From JTS-RE37 sp963756115 (GTDB lineage Bacteria > Bacteroidota > Bacteroidia > Flavobacteriales > Flavobacteriaceae), in NCBI GenBank assembly GCA_963756115.1, contig CAVWMN010000003.1:124001-188000 (forward strand): a stretch of 64,000 bases of DNA, given 5' to 3'. The translations under genes and the position numbers were made by a program. The notes under the pieces are model-generated. The model was not told where the DNA came from. It did no database searches and was given only the letters and a program-made list of their open reading frames with translations. This document shows positions 55,821 to 64,000 of the stretch, piece by piece. Numbering within the stretch: the first letter of the stretch is position 1; each line of letters begins with the position of its first letter.

Positions 55821-55848
55821 AAAATACCAATAGATCTATTGGTATTTT
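55821..55848 (-). terminator. 28-bp perfect palindrome, terminator between susD and CRTAC1
   Basis: AAAATACCAATAGA (55821-55834) followed at once by its complement to 55848. On the minus strand it sits 25 bp after the susD stop and runs into TTTTTTG. It is a good candidate for a partial terminator that would set the surface proteins susCD above the downstream genes; as the repeat has no loop, a protein-binding site is the other option. Confidence 0.65.
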
Positions 55849-55873
55849 CTGATAATTCAAATTAAAAATCCTG

Positions 55874-57442
55874 TTAGTTCTTATCCCACCATACATGGGT
55901 ACTGTTCTTATCGCCACCGGCCATTTCGGGCAGCGCTATGGCAGCACTGACCGCCTCCCCGTTGGTATCGAATTCACTTTGGACATAGACCATCCTCCTC
56001 ATGATCTCATTCACGCCAACATCCGGGTTCTCAGATTCAATCCGGGCATACTGCTGCGGATAACCGGTCCTCCTTAATTCAGCCCAGGCTTCCCAGCCAT
56101 TGGGGTACAATGCAATCCATTTCTGGGTAATGATCTGTTCGAACTGGGTGGCGGCATCGGCGCCGAAAGCAACCGGGATTGTAGCAACCGGGGCTGCACC
56201 GGCTTCGAAGGGTACGGGTGCGGCAGAACTGGCTATATAGGCATCGATTGCAGCGCCGTCTGCGCCTGTCCATTGTGTCATGGAGGTTCGGATCCCTTGT
56301 TCATACAAGCTTTGGGCAGTACCGCCCATTGCCCATCCTTCCAGCGCGCCTTCAGCACGCAGGAAATACATTTCCGCTGCATTCATGATCTCAATAGGCG
56401 GATTCGTTCCGCCTTTTGCCACGTCGATGAATTTGGTTGCGAGATCAGAATGTCCTGAGTTTTTACTGGTTTCCAAAGAAACTTTGGTCTGACCATTCAA
56501 GAGGCCTTCATATGGGCTGCCATCGCCATCAGAATCCCCGTCGAGTGCGGGCGCAAAGTACTCCGGCATCCTGGGGTCTGTGTACCCTTCAAGGATACTT
56601 TCCATGGTGGCGCTCATCCTGAATTCACCCCAGTCGGTAATCGTTTCCAGCGGGTTCCTGTTCGTGTCATCCGTAGCTACAAAGGCGTTGTCGGCATTGT
56701 CTTCCAAAACCCCGTCAGCAACAGCCTTTTCGGCTTCGGATTTGGCCTTCCCGGGATCCACGTATTTTATGCGCATGGCTAACCGCAGGCGGAGGCTATT
56801 GGCGAATTTCAACCATTTCCCGGCATCACCGGAGTATATGCGGTCACTCCCGGCATAGGAAGAGCCACCTGCGTTGGCCTTCAATTTAGCCACTGCATCA
56901 TCCAGGGTTACAAAAAAATCTGAATAAATTGCTTCCTGGGAATCATACGGAACCGTTAGTTCGCCATTCCCGAACGCGGAGTAGGGAACCGGGCCCCAAT
57001 AATCGGTGATCCGATGGTATGCATGAACCCTCAGTATCTTTGCCATGGCATTTCCTACATCATTTCCATTTGCCTCCGAAAGGTCCTCCACCAGTTTTAT
57101 CTGGGGAGCAGCCTGCCCGTAGAATGATTCCCAGGCGAGATCAGCCCAACGGCCTACCTGTACATATCGGTCAGAATCGAATCCGGAAGCCGTAGTCGCA
57201 TAATATTGGCACCATATATCCGAGAATAAATTCTGGGATATCTGGAAACGCCAGTGCAGGCCATTCACGGAATAATATTGCGCCTGTGCAAAGGCCTGAC
57301 CCTGTAAAACCTGACTTTCCTCAAGGGCTCCAATATTCAGTGCGAGAGGATCTGTATTCAAATCCTCAAATCCTTTGGTACAGCCCGTCAGCACAAAGGC
57401 CATGAGCATTCCAAAGCACAATTTAAGTAAACTTCTTTTCAT
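55874..57442 (-). CDS. susD-like: SusD/RagB-like outer-membrane lipoprotein (second pair)
   Basis: 522 residues. Lipobox VLTGC (Cys21), GFEDLNTDPLAL start and the SusD-like_2 pattern: KILRVHAYHRITDYWGPVPYSAFG, WLKFANSLRLRLAMRI, AAEMYFLRAEGAL, EQIITQKWIALYPNGWEAWAELRRTGYP. This branch is distinct from the fructan SusD. The ligand is unknown; no glycosidase gene is next to it. 26 bp after susC. Confidence 0.93.
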   Translation of the reverse strand: MKRSLLKLCFGMLMAFVLTGCTKGFEDLNTDPLALNIGALEESQVLQGQAFAQAQYYSVNGLHWRFQISQNLFSDIWCQYYATTASGFDSDRYVQVGRWADLAWESFYGQAAPQIKLVEDLSEANGNDVGNAMAKILRVHAYHRITDYWGPVPYSAFGNGELTVPYDSQEAIYSDFFVTLDDAVAKLKANAGGSSYAGSDRIYSGDAGKWLKFANSLRLRLAMRIKYVDPGKAKSEAEKAVADGVLEDNADNAFVATDDTNRNPLETITDWGEFRMSATMESILEGYTDPRMPEYFAPALDGDSDGDGSPYEGLLNGQTKVSLETSKNSGHSDLATKFIDVAKGGTNPPIEIMNAAEMYFLRAEGALEGWAMGGTAQSLYEQGIRTSMTQWTGADGAAIDAYIASSAAPVPFEAGAAPVATIPVAFGADAATQFEQIITQKWIALYPNGWEAWAELRRTGYPQQYARIESENPDVGVNEIMRRMVYVQSEFDTNGEAVSAAIALPEMAGGDKNSTHVWWDKN

Positions 57443-57468
57443 GTTTTTTTCTTTAAAGTTACAATTTT

Positions 57469-60400
57469 TTAAAAGCCTATTTTCAAATTGAGTCCTAAAC
57501 TTCTGGTGGCAGGGGGGGCAAAAGATTCAAATCCATCTGCGCTGGTGGCCGTGTTGGTGATGACCTCCGGATCGATGCTTGCTTTGTTCGAAATAAAGAA
57601 CAGATTCCGGCCTACCAGGGATATCTTGGCGTGCTTGAAAGGGGTCCTGCTCAGAATATCTTGCGAAAGTGCATAACCCAGCGTGACTTCCCGCATCCGG
57701 ATGTTGGAGGCATCCTCCACAAAAGCTTCCCCTACGGGCGAGTTCCTGCCACCTACCTTGGCCCAGAACTGTTCGGCCGCTACCTGCAAGTTGTTGGGGG
57801 AGCCGTCAGCCTGCACGACATCCAGCCCGGAGAAGATGTTTTCCCCGAATACCAGGGAGCCGTCACGCCCCTGAAGTGTCTTGGTCAAGGCTCCGTCTGA
57901 AGCGAGTATGGCATTTGTAAAGGAGCCAACAGTACCACCTTGCCGGATGTCGATCAGGAAACCAAAACTGAAATTCCTATAACTGAAATTGTTGTTGATC
58001 CCACCGAGCCAATCGGGATTAAAATTCCCGATCAAAACATCCTGACCGGAAGTAATTTCCGGTGTTCCGTCTGCGGCTACCAGTACCTGGCCCTGGTCAT
58101 TCCGGGCAAAACCCCTGGAATAGACATTCCCCCATGGATCGCCGACATTCAGTTCAAACCGCCGGAAAAAATCCCCGCCGAAACTAAGTGTTTCCAGACC
58201 TTCCGCCAGTTTAAGGACCTCACTGTCGTTTTTCGTGAAATTCACCGTGATATTCCAGTTAAAATCGGCCGTCCGCACCGGGTTCGCCGTGAGTATGAGT
58301 TCCAACCCTTTGTTCTGGATATCAGCCCCGTTGATAAACCGGGTAGCCACACCGGAGCCCGTGGGCACCTGCTGCCCGAACAACTGGTCAATACTATTGG
58401 TCTTATAATAGGTAAAATCGAGCCCAAGCCTGCTGTCGAGAAAACGAGCATCAAAACCAAATTCGGTGGATTTGGTCCGCTCCGGCTTCAGGTCCGGGTT
58501 GGGCAGGACGGTTCCAAGCTGGATAAATCCTCCCGGCTGGAGGCTTGCAATCCGTGTGAGCCTAAAGGGATCGGTATCATTACCCACTTCCGCATAGGAC
58601 CCCCTCAGTTTGAGATAGGAGAAGAAATCCGGTAAGGTGGTCAGATCGGAGATCACCGCACTGACACCGGCAGAATAATAATCGAACCGGTTATTGTCCA
58701 GTGGCAGTGTTGAACTCCAGTCGCTTCGGTATGTAAGGTCAAGGAAAACGGCATCGGAATAAGATACCTGTCCGAAGGCATAGAGCGAATTGACTTTTTT
58801 ACGATTGATATCCTGGGAAGCGGTTAAATTCGAGGCATTGCTGATGGCAAAGATATTGGCCGCATTGAGTCCCCCGTTATTGGTACTGACAAATTTATCA
58901 TTAGCCTGCCGGTGGTTACCCCCCGCGTTGATATTGAAGGCAAAGTCTTCATTTATATCCTTAGTGAAGCTCAGCAGGAAATCAGAGTTCCACTCAAGGC
59001 CTGTACTGTTCTGAGTGCTGTAATTCCCGTTATCGGCAATGATATAGGAATCGTTATGAAGTCGGTCTTCCCGTGTCTCTGAACCCTGATCCGCTGCCGT
59101 CCGTACCAACAGGCTAAAATCCTCTGTAAAATTATAGGTCAGGGAAGCAAAGCCTATAACCCTGTTGGAGATGATCTCCTTCAGGTTCTTATTGATAGTC
59201 CAATAGGGGTTGGCACCACCATTATTTCCGGGGTCCCAGTAATTCTGTCTTACATTGCCCCCTGCATCGATATACTGAAAGACCTCAACATCCTGCGTCC
59301 TGATATTGCGGGGCAGCCTGTATGCATGGCGCCAGGGGTTTGAAAACGCCTCTCCTGTATCGAGCTGGTTATCGATAGCTGTACGGATATAATTGATCCT
59401 GGCACTGAGGATAAGTTTGTCTTCTATGAGTTTGTTGTCCACTTTAAGGCTTATATTATGCCGTTTGAGCTCATTGCCCGGGACAATCCCCTTCCTGTTT
59501 TCGTTGGTATATCCAAAAAATGTCTGGTTCCGTTCACTCCCCGACCGGATGGAGATGTTATTGGCGATCGAAAAACCGGTCTGCATAAAATCATCCACGT
59601 TATCAGGTTGGGGAGCATACGGGATGTCTGCCGTGATATCGGGGCTTGGGGACCAGTTGGCCACCAGGGATCCGTCCAGGGCGGGGCCCCAGGATCCCAG
59701 GGATGCCGGGTTGTAAGTCCCCCCACTACCCTGCCCGAACTGATTTTGATAGTCGAACAGGATGTTTCCCGTTTCAGTAGTAAGGGTCGTATTCAAATCA
59801 ACACTTACCCTGTCCTCACTGCCGGATTTGGTAGTTATAATGATGGCGCCGTTATTGGCTCGGGCACCATAGAGTGCTGCGGCATTTGCCCCTTTTAACA
59901 CGTTGATGGAAGCAATATCATCCGGACTAAGATCGGAGATATCTCCTCCGAGCGGTACGCCATCCACTATATAAAGCGGTTGGCTGCTGCCGGCAATGGA
60001 ACGGTTTCCTCTCAGGAGGACCTTTGATGCACCGCTTACCCCGTTCCCGGAACGCTGAATAGAAAGTCCGGCTACCCTTCCGGATAAGCTGTTGACAAGG
60101 TTCTGCTGGGGCCGGGCTTCATCTATACCGGCTGTTTCCACCTGCTGGGTTGCGTAGGTCAGGGATTTCTTCTGCCTTTTTACCCCCAGGGCGGTTACCA
60201 CCACTTCTTCCAATTGGCTTGCGTCTTCCTGCATCTGGACATTGATCGAATTGGATGCCCCAACCGTGATGGTCTGGGTTCCCATCCCTACAAAAGAAAA
60301 TACCAGGACATCCCCGGTATTAACAGACATGGTGTAATTCCCGTCAAAATCGGTCTGGGTACCATTCGTCGTACCCTGGACCACAATGCTCACCCCGGGC

Positions 60401-60513
60401 AATGGTGAGCCGTCCGAAGAATCGGTAACAGTTCCCGAAACAATTTTGTTTTGTGCGAGCAGGGGATAGCTTCCACAAACAAACAGCAAGAGTAAGAGTA
60501 GTTTTTTAAGCAT
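57469..60513 (-). CDS. susC-like: SusC/RagA-type TonB-dependent receptor (second pair)
   Basis: 1014 residues. Signal peptide (1-20), carboxypeptidase-regulatory-like domain (VSGTVTDSSDGSPLPGVSI), plug with SLSGRVAGLSIQRSGNGVSG, LLRGNRSIAGSSQPLYIVDG and ALYGARANNGAIIITTK, then a beta-barrel ending RSLGLNLKIGF. It imports a solute bound by the partner SusD. It starts about 390 bp after the LacI-type regulator on the same strand, and a 28-bp palindrome lies in between. Confidence 0.95.
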   Translation of the reverse strand: MLKKLLLLLLFVCGSYPLLAQNKIVSGTVTDSSDGSPLPGVSIVVQGTTNGTQTDFDGNYTMSVNTGDVLVFSFVGMGTQTITVGASNSINVQMQEDASQLEEVVVTALGVKRQKKSLTYATQQVETAGIDEARPQQNLVNSLSGRVAGLSIQRSGNGVSGASKVLLRGNRSIAGSSQPLYIVDGVPLGGDISDLSPDDIASINVLKGANAAALYGARANNGAIIITTKSGSEDRVSVDLNTTLTTETGNILFDYQNQFGQGSGGTYNPASLGSWGPALDGSLVANWSPSPDITADIPYAPQPDNVDDFMQTGFSIANNISIRSGSERNQTFFGYTNENRKGIVPGNELKRHNISLKVDNKLIEDKLILSARINYIRTAIDNQLDTGEAFSNPWRHAYRLPRNIRTQDVEVFQYIDAGGNVRQNYWDPGNNGGANPYWTINKNLKEIISNRVIGFASLTYNFTEDFSLLVRTAADQGSETREDRLHNDSYIIADNGNYSTQNSTGLEWNSDFLLSFTKDINEDFAFNINAGGNHRQANDKFVSTNNGGLNAANIFAISNASNLTASQDINRKKVNSLYAFGQVSYSDAVFLDLTYRSDWSSTLPLDNNRFDYYSAGVSAVISDLTTLPDFFSYLKLRGSYAEVGNDTDPFRLTRIASLQPGGFIQLGTVLPNPDLKPERTKSTEFGFDARFLDSRLGLDFTYYKTNSIDQLFGQQVPTGSGVATRFINGADIQNKGLELILTANPVRTADFNWNITVNFTKNDSEVLKLAEGLETLSFGGDFFRRFELNVGDPWGNVYSRGFARNDQGQVLVAADGTPEITSGQDVLIGNFNPDWLGGINNNFSYRNFSFGFLIDIRQGGTVGSFTNAILASDGALTKTLQGRDGSLVFGENIFSGLDVVQADGSPNNLQVAAEQFWAKVGGRNSPVGEAFVEDASNIRMREVTLGYALSQDILSRTPFKHAKISLVGRNLFFISNKASIDPEVITNTATSADGFESFAPPATRSLGLNLKIGF

Positions 60514-60901
60514 GATGTTCTCTGTTTAAGTTAGTAAGTTGTTTTAAGGTAATTGCAGATGCCCCGGTCATAGGAAACATCATGTCTGCTGTGGCTCCAT
60601 ACTTTAAATCATAGCGATTCAAATTAAAGGTTTGCTTAGATTCCAGAATTTCCAAAAAAGTGTGTTCGAACACACTTTTTTAAAAAAATAATACAGCGGT
60701 ATATTAAATGCTACTATACTGACACGCAAATGGGGGACCTTTGCACGATTTCTCAGCCAATTTATTCCTGGTTTACAATTTAAATATAGCAATTCTGAAT
60801 TAATAAAAAAAAGAGAATCGAATTCCAGGCCATTTGGGAAGAACCTGGATTTCGTCCGGGAGTCCTCCCGCCTGGAGCCTTTTTAACGGCGGATTTCCGC
60901 C
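60514..60901. promoter_or_regulatory. control region between lacI-type gene and susC
   Basis: 388 bp, AT-rich in the middle. It contains the palindrome at 60654-60681 and a short hairpin GGCGG/CCGCC (60888-60901) right after the lacI-type stop. No coding frame. Confidence 0.6.
60654..60681. promoter_or_regulatory. 28-bp perfect palindrome, candidate LacI-family operator
   Basis: AAAAAAGTGTGTTC (60654-60667) followed at once by its complement (60668-60681), core TGTGTTCGAACACA with a central CG. It is about 140 bp upstream of susC and about 220 bp after the regulator's stop. A central CG is normal for LacI-family sites. The flanking A and T runs would also fit a bidirectional terminator. Confidence 0.5.
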
Positions 60902-61942
60902 TTAGTTTCGATAGTAGTGGATATTTTCCGACGTAAGGATATCAATGGGCAACAAATTCCGGGCAGGTATAATTTTTCCGAAAATAAAATGTTCAGCGAG
61001 TTGCCCAACACCCAGGTACGCCTGCCTGTGAGGCTTCTGGTGGATCAAAAATTCGATATGGCCCGTTAAGACATAGCGGATGTTTTCCTCTAAAAGGTCA
61101 TAGCCTACCACATACGGGTTCACATGTTCCCGTACCAAATGCCCTACCAATAAATGGGCCTTGGAATTTGTAACAAACAACGCAGCAACCTCCTGGTGGT
61201 CTTTCAGGAAATTTTCGAACTGGCCTGTAAAATCCGCCCGGCCATCTGTTCTGAAATCATAGGTAAATATGCGCGGCTTTATCCTGTTGCCCTCTTCAAA
61301 ATAATGGTTAAACCCTGCTTCCTTTTGTACCATATGGGGTTCCTTATTGATATGAATAATTCCCACGCTATCTTCTTGGCTTACCAGCTTATCGAGCAGG
61401 CTTGCGGCTACCTTCCCGCTTTGGAAGAGGTCCTGCCCGATAAAATTGGCATTGTGGAAACTATCCAGCGTGTTGTTAAAATAAGCCAGGGTAATCCCCT
61501 GATCGCGGCAGGTCCTGAAGACTTTCAGGGACTCTTCCTGGAACAGGGGAGCCACCAGCAACCCATCAGGGCCTGAACGCAAGGCACGCTCTGATTCTGC
61601 AACAAATGAATCCTTCCGGTAAGGGTGGTAAAAATAAATCTCCACCAGGACATTGAATGCCCCATACTCTTTGGAAGCAAGCGACACGCCTTCCTGTGCA
61701 GGTACCCAATAGGGATCGATCAGGGGATCAGGAAGCAATACACAGATAGTGTATACCTTATTGTTCTTGAGGTTCCGGGCCATCGGGTTCGGAGAATATT
61801 CAATCCGTTTCAGTACGGCTTCCACTTTTTGGGAAGCCGTTTGTGAAACCCTGCCCCGGTTGTGCAGCACCCTGTCAACAGTACCTTTTGAAACGCCGGC
61901 TAATGCTGCGATATCCTTAATGGTATATATCTTTTTGGTCAT
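60902..61942 (-). CDS. LacI-family transcriptional regulator
   Basis: 346 residues. HTH at about 5-50: YTIKDIAALAGVSKGTVDRVLHNRGRVS, hinge helix SPNPMARNLKNNK, then a sugar-binding periplasmic-protein-like domain (VYTICVLLPDPLIDPYWVPAQEG, GLLVAPLF, NFIGQDLFQSGKVAASLL, VVGYDLLEENIRYV, HQKPHRQAYLGV). It probably senses a sugar or related compound and controls the susC operon downstream through the palindrome at 60654. SusC/D systems are more often run by HTCS or ECF pairs, so LacI control is notable but not unknown. Confidence 0.92.
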   Translation of the reverse strand: MTKKIYTIKDIAALAGVSKGTVDRVLHNRGRVSQTASQKVEAVLKRIEYSPNPMARNLKNNKVYTICVLLPDPLIDPYWVPAQEGVSLASKEYGAFNVLVEIYFYHPYRKDSFVAESERALRSGPDGLLVAPLFQEESLKVFRTCRDQGITLAYFNNTLDSFHNANFIGQDLFQSGKVAASLLDKLVSQEDSVGIIHINKEPHMVQKEAGFNHYFEEGNRIKPRIFTYDFRTDGRADFTGQFENFLKDHQEVAALFVTNSKAHLLVGHLVREHVNPYVVGYDLLEENIRYVLTGHIEFLIHQKPHRQAYLGVGQLAEHFIFGKIIPARNLLPIDILTSENIHYYRN

Positions 61943-62134
61943 ACCCGTGCTGAATTTCGGGACAAGGTCGCGGCATAGACTGTCACCATCCCCTGCAATA
62001 TATATATTCTGACATAATTTATGCAGTGCCGTAAATAAATCATCCTGAAGATGCGTTCAAAATTACACTGCATTAAAAGTAAGTCCTGTGATCAATTGAT
62101 TTGATTTTGTTTAACTTTCCCCAGCTAAAAACAA

Positions 62135-62530
62135 ATGACGGGCAACCTGAAAGATATAACCAACCGTGCCGATATTGCTTTGCTGGTAAGGGAATTCTAC
62201 CGGAAGGTCAAGGTACATCCGGAACTTGGCCCCATATTTACTGCAACTATCAAAGATTGGGATGAACATCTGCAGCTGCTCACGGATTTTTGGGAAACCC
62301 AGCTTTTTTTAAAACGAAAATACTATGGGAATCCGGTCACGGCACACCAAAAGGTAGATGACGCGGTAAAGGGGACGATAACCCCGGAGCATTTCGGGCT
62401 GTGGATGAATCTTTGGTTCCAGACCCTGGATGAATTATTCACCGGTGATACGGCCCGGATTGCCAAGAACCGGGCCCAAAAAATGTCGACCATGCTATTC
62501 ATGCAAATTTATGAGCACCGCAAAAAGTAA
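62135..62530 (+). CDS. group III truncated haemoglobin
   Basis: 131 residues. Matches the TrHb3 pattern: DIALLVREFYRKVKVHPELGPIF, DWDEHLQLLTDFWETQLF, YYGNPVTAHQKVDDAV (distal region), and PEHFGLWMNLWFQTLDELF. Proximal His is probably in TAHQKV and the next His in PEHF lies in helix F/G. Group III globins bind O2 and related ligands; the role is unclear, perhaps electron transfer or detoxification. Divergent from the LacI-type gene, about 190 bp apart. Confidence 0.9.
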   Translation: MTGNLKDITNRADIALLVREFYRKVKVHPELGPIFTATIKDWDEHLQLLTDFWETQLFLKRKYYGNPVTAHQKVDDAVKGTITPEHFGLWMNLWFQTLDELFTGDTARIAKNRAQKMSTMLFMQIYEHRKK

Positions 62531-62611
62531 CCTTGCAGAATCCTTTGTCGGACCATCCGAAAAAGTGTAAATTTCAAACCCGAAACCAAGTTTACGTTTA
62601 ATTGTTAGAGC

Positions 62612-64000
62612 ATGAATAAAGGTAAATCCAGAAGATCATTCCTGAAAAAGGCTACGCTGGGAGGTGTTGTCCTGGGATCGGCCCCCTACATAATGGCCTC
62701 TGACTATCAACAAAAAATTACACTTCAGCGTGAATATTTCCCTGATCTCTTCAGTTCCAATGACCAGATCCAGTTAGGGCTTATCGGGTCCGGGATTCAG
62801 GGTATCTATGATACTATGACTGCCGTCACGGTCCCGGGGATCAAACTGGTTGCAGTGTGCGACCTGTATACCGGGCGACTGGAGCGGGCGAAAGAATTAT
62901 GGGGGGCAGATCTGTTTACCACCCGTGATTACCGCGAATTGCTTGCCAGGAAAGATATCGATGCAGTAATAATTGCTACGCCTGACCATTGGCATAAGCA
63001 AATTACGATCGATGCCCTCAGGGCAGGAAAAGCGGTTTACTGTGAAAAACCGATGGTACAGCGGTTTGAAGAAGGCCATGAAATAATACGTGCGCAGGAG
63101 GAAACCGGTTCGCTCTGCCAGGTCGGCAGCCAGGGGCTCTCCTCCCTTGGAATTGAAAAGGCCAGGCAATTATATAAGGATGGGGCCATCGGGGAACTGG
63201 TCCTCCTCGATATGTATAACGACCGGTATTCTGCTGAAGGGGCATGGCAGTACCCGATCCCGCCTGATGCCAGCCCTGTGACGGTAGACTTCGATACTTT
63301 TTTAGGAAGGGCCCCGAAGGTTCCCTATGATAACACCCGGTTTTTCAGATGGCGCAACTATCAGGACTATGGTACGGGGGTGGCCGGGGACTTGTTTGTC
63401 CATGCCTTTTCCACGCTGCACCATATCATCGATTCAACCGGACCTGTGCGGGCGCTCTCCAGCGGGGGGCTTCGATTCTGGAAGGATGGCCGGGATGTTC
63501 CCGATGTGACCCTGACGATATATGATTATCCACAGACCCAGACCCATGCGGCCTTCAATGCGTCTTTCCGCGTTAATTTCATCGCCGGTTCCGGAGGAGG
63601 AGGTGGCTTTAAACTGGTGGGTACCGAAGGAGCCATGGAAGTGGACAGCAATTACGTGAAACTCAACCGTTCCAAATTGGATACGGTAGCCGGCGGATAT
63701 TCGATGATAGCCTATACCGAAGCCACACAGGAGAAAATAAGGGACACCAGTGCCCGGGAACAGGCAGATAACCGCAAGTCCCTGTTAAGCCTTGGGGAGA
63801 CAACGTTTGAAGCTCCCCAGGATTACAAGGGGGCACATTATGACCATTTCCACAATTTTGCCCAGGCAATCCGGGATAAAAAGCCAATCACAGAAGATGC
63901 CCGGTTTGGTTTACGGGCTGCCGGGGCAGCCTTGCTTGCGAATGAAAGCTACTTTCAGAAGAAAATCGTAACCTGGGATCCTGATGGAATGAAACTGACC
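62612..64000 (+). CDS. Tat-exported Gfo/Idh/MocA family oxidoreductase, partial at window end
   Basis: 463 codons inside the window from the ATG at 62612, with no stop before the edge. Twin-arginine leader KSRRSFLKKATLGGVVLG, then the Rossmann motif LGLIGSGIQGIYD, VAVCDLYTGR, AVIIATPDHWHKQI and the EKPM motif (YCEKPMVQ) that holds the catalytic Lys in this family, followed by the open-faced sheet domain (DLFVHAFSTLHHIID, RFGLRAAGAALLANESYFQ). Such exported members oxidise or isomerise sugar derivatives with tightly bound NAD(P). It may belong with the LacI/SusCD locus, but direction and gap (about 80 bp after the globin) suggest its own unit. Confidence 0.9.
   Translation, partial: MNKGKSRRSFLKKATLGGVVLGSAPYIMASDYQQKITLQREYFPDLFSSNDQIQLGLIGSGIQGIYDTMTAVTVPGIKLVAVCDLYTGRLERAKELWGADLFTTRDYRELLARKDIDAVIIATPDHWHKQITIDALRAGKAVYCEKPMVQRFEEGHEIIRAQEETGSLCQVGSQGLSSLGIEKARQLYKDGAIGELVLLDMYNDRYSAEGAWQYPIPPDASPVTVDFDTFLGRAPKVPYDNTRFFRWRNYQDYGTGVAGDLFVHAFSTLHHIIDSTGPVRALSSGGLRFWKDGRDVPDVTLTIYDYPQTQTHAAFNASFRVNFIAGSGGGGGFKLVGTEGAMEVDSNYVKLNRSKLDTVAGGYSMIAYTEATQEKIRDTSAREQADNRKSLLSLGETTFEAPQDYKGAHYDHFHNFAQAIRDKKPITEDARFGLRAAGAALLANESYFQKKIVTWDPDGMKLT

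Noticed and set aside
60654..60681. Terminator of the LacI-type gene
   Set aside because: It lies about 220 bp after the stop and has no loop; an operator was preferred, although termination cannot be excluded.

Overview
The window comes from a member of the Bacteroidota, most likely a marine or soil Flavobacteriaceae. Evidence: two SusC/SusD pairs, a hybrid two-component system (HTCS), promoters that fit the Bacteroidota pattern TTG-N20-TAnnTTTG, BlaI/M56 regulation, DUF5777, DUF4407 and CRTAC1 proteins, and a long-type urocanate hydratase. No organism is named because no marker is decisive.

Layout. (1) 1-3708: a minus-strand operon (c-type cytochrome lipoprotein, YceI, OB-fold protein, DUF5777 barrel) faces a membrane-bound LytTR regulator. 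A pair of direct repeats with a 20-bp period lies upstream of this operon and upstream of the lipoprotein gene cut by the window edge, and looks like the regulator's operator. (2) 4095-6322: a frameshifted tyrosine-recombinase remnant and two HAD phosphatases, one frameshifted. (3) 6475-17365: a fructan utilisation locus (SusD, SusC, GH32, sugar-porter MFS, HTCS with a periplasmic sugar-binding domain). (4) 17366-19735: AT-rich spacer, decayed mobile-element pieces, an NAD(P)-binding oxidoreductase, tRNA-Leu(UAG). (5) 19861-27466: M20 dipeptidase, a broken alpha/beta hydrolase, an NTF2-like protein, blaI and an M56 peptidase, and two paralogous secreted proteins of unknown function. The same BlaI-type double operator, superimposed on a promoter, occurs before the hydrolase and before blaI. 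(6) 27712-31559: TPR histidine kinase, LuxR-type response regulator, DUF4407. (7) 31601-40430: mostly minus-strand housekeeping and small genes (membrane MutS-like ATPase, MmcQ, Dabb, DUF4230, DUF4260, cyclase family, HemW, RuvC, TonB-C-like lipoprotein), DUF456, a nitroreductase, and a 68-bp tandem palindromic repeat array of about 750 bp between hemW and ruvC. (8) 40542-47616: complete histidine degradation cluster hutH-hutI-hutU-hutG, convergent with homogentisate dioxygenase. (9) 47926-64000: NDH-2, a second SusC/D locus with CRTAC1 and DUF5107-TPR proteins but no recognisable glycosidase, a LacI-type regulator with a candidate palindromic operator, a group III truncated haemoglobin, and a Tat-exported Gfo/Idh/MocA oxidoreductase running off the end.

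How it works together. The fructan locus forms a chain: outer-membrane capture (SusCD), periplasmic hydrolysis (GH32), inner-membrane uptake (MFS), and HTCS sensing of the released sugar. The hut genes convert histidine to glutamate in four steps. Several genes carry frameshifts (4.1-4.8 kb, 21.6-22.4 kb, 26.5-27.3 kb), indicating either local gene decay or sequence errors. The best candidates for something undescribed are the LytTR/cytochrome/YceI module with its repeat operators, the BlaI double-operator regulon with its unknown secreted paralogues, and the 68-bp array whose units can form two competing hairpins.
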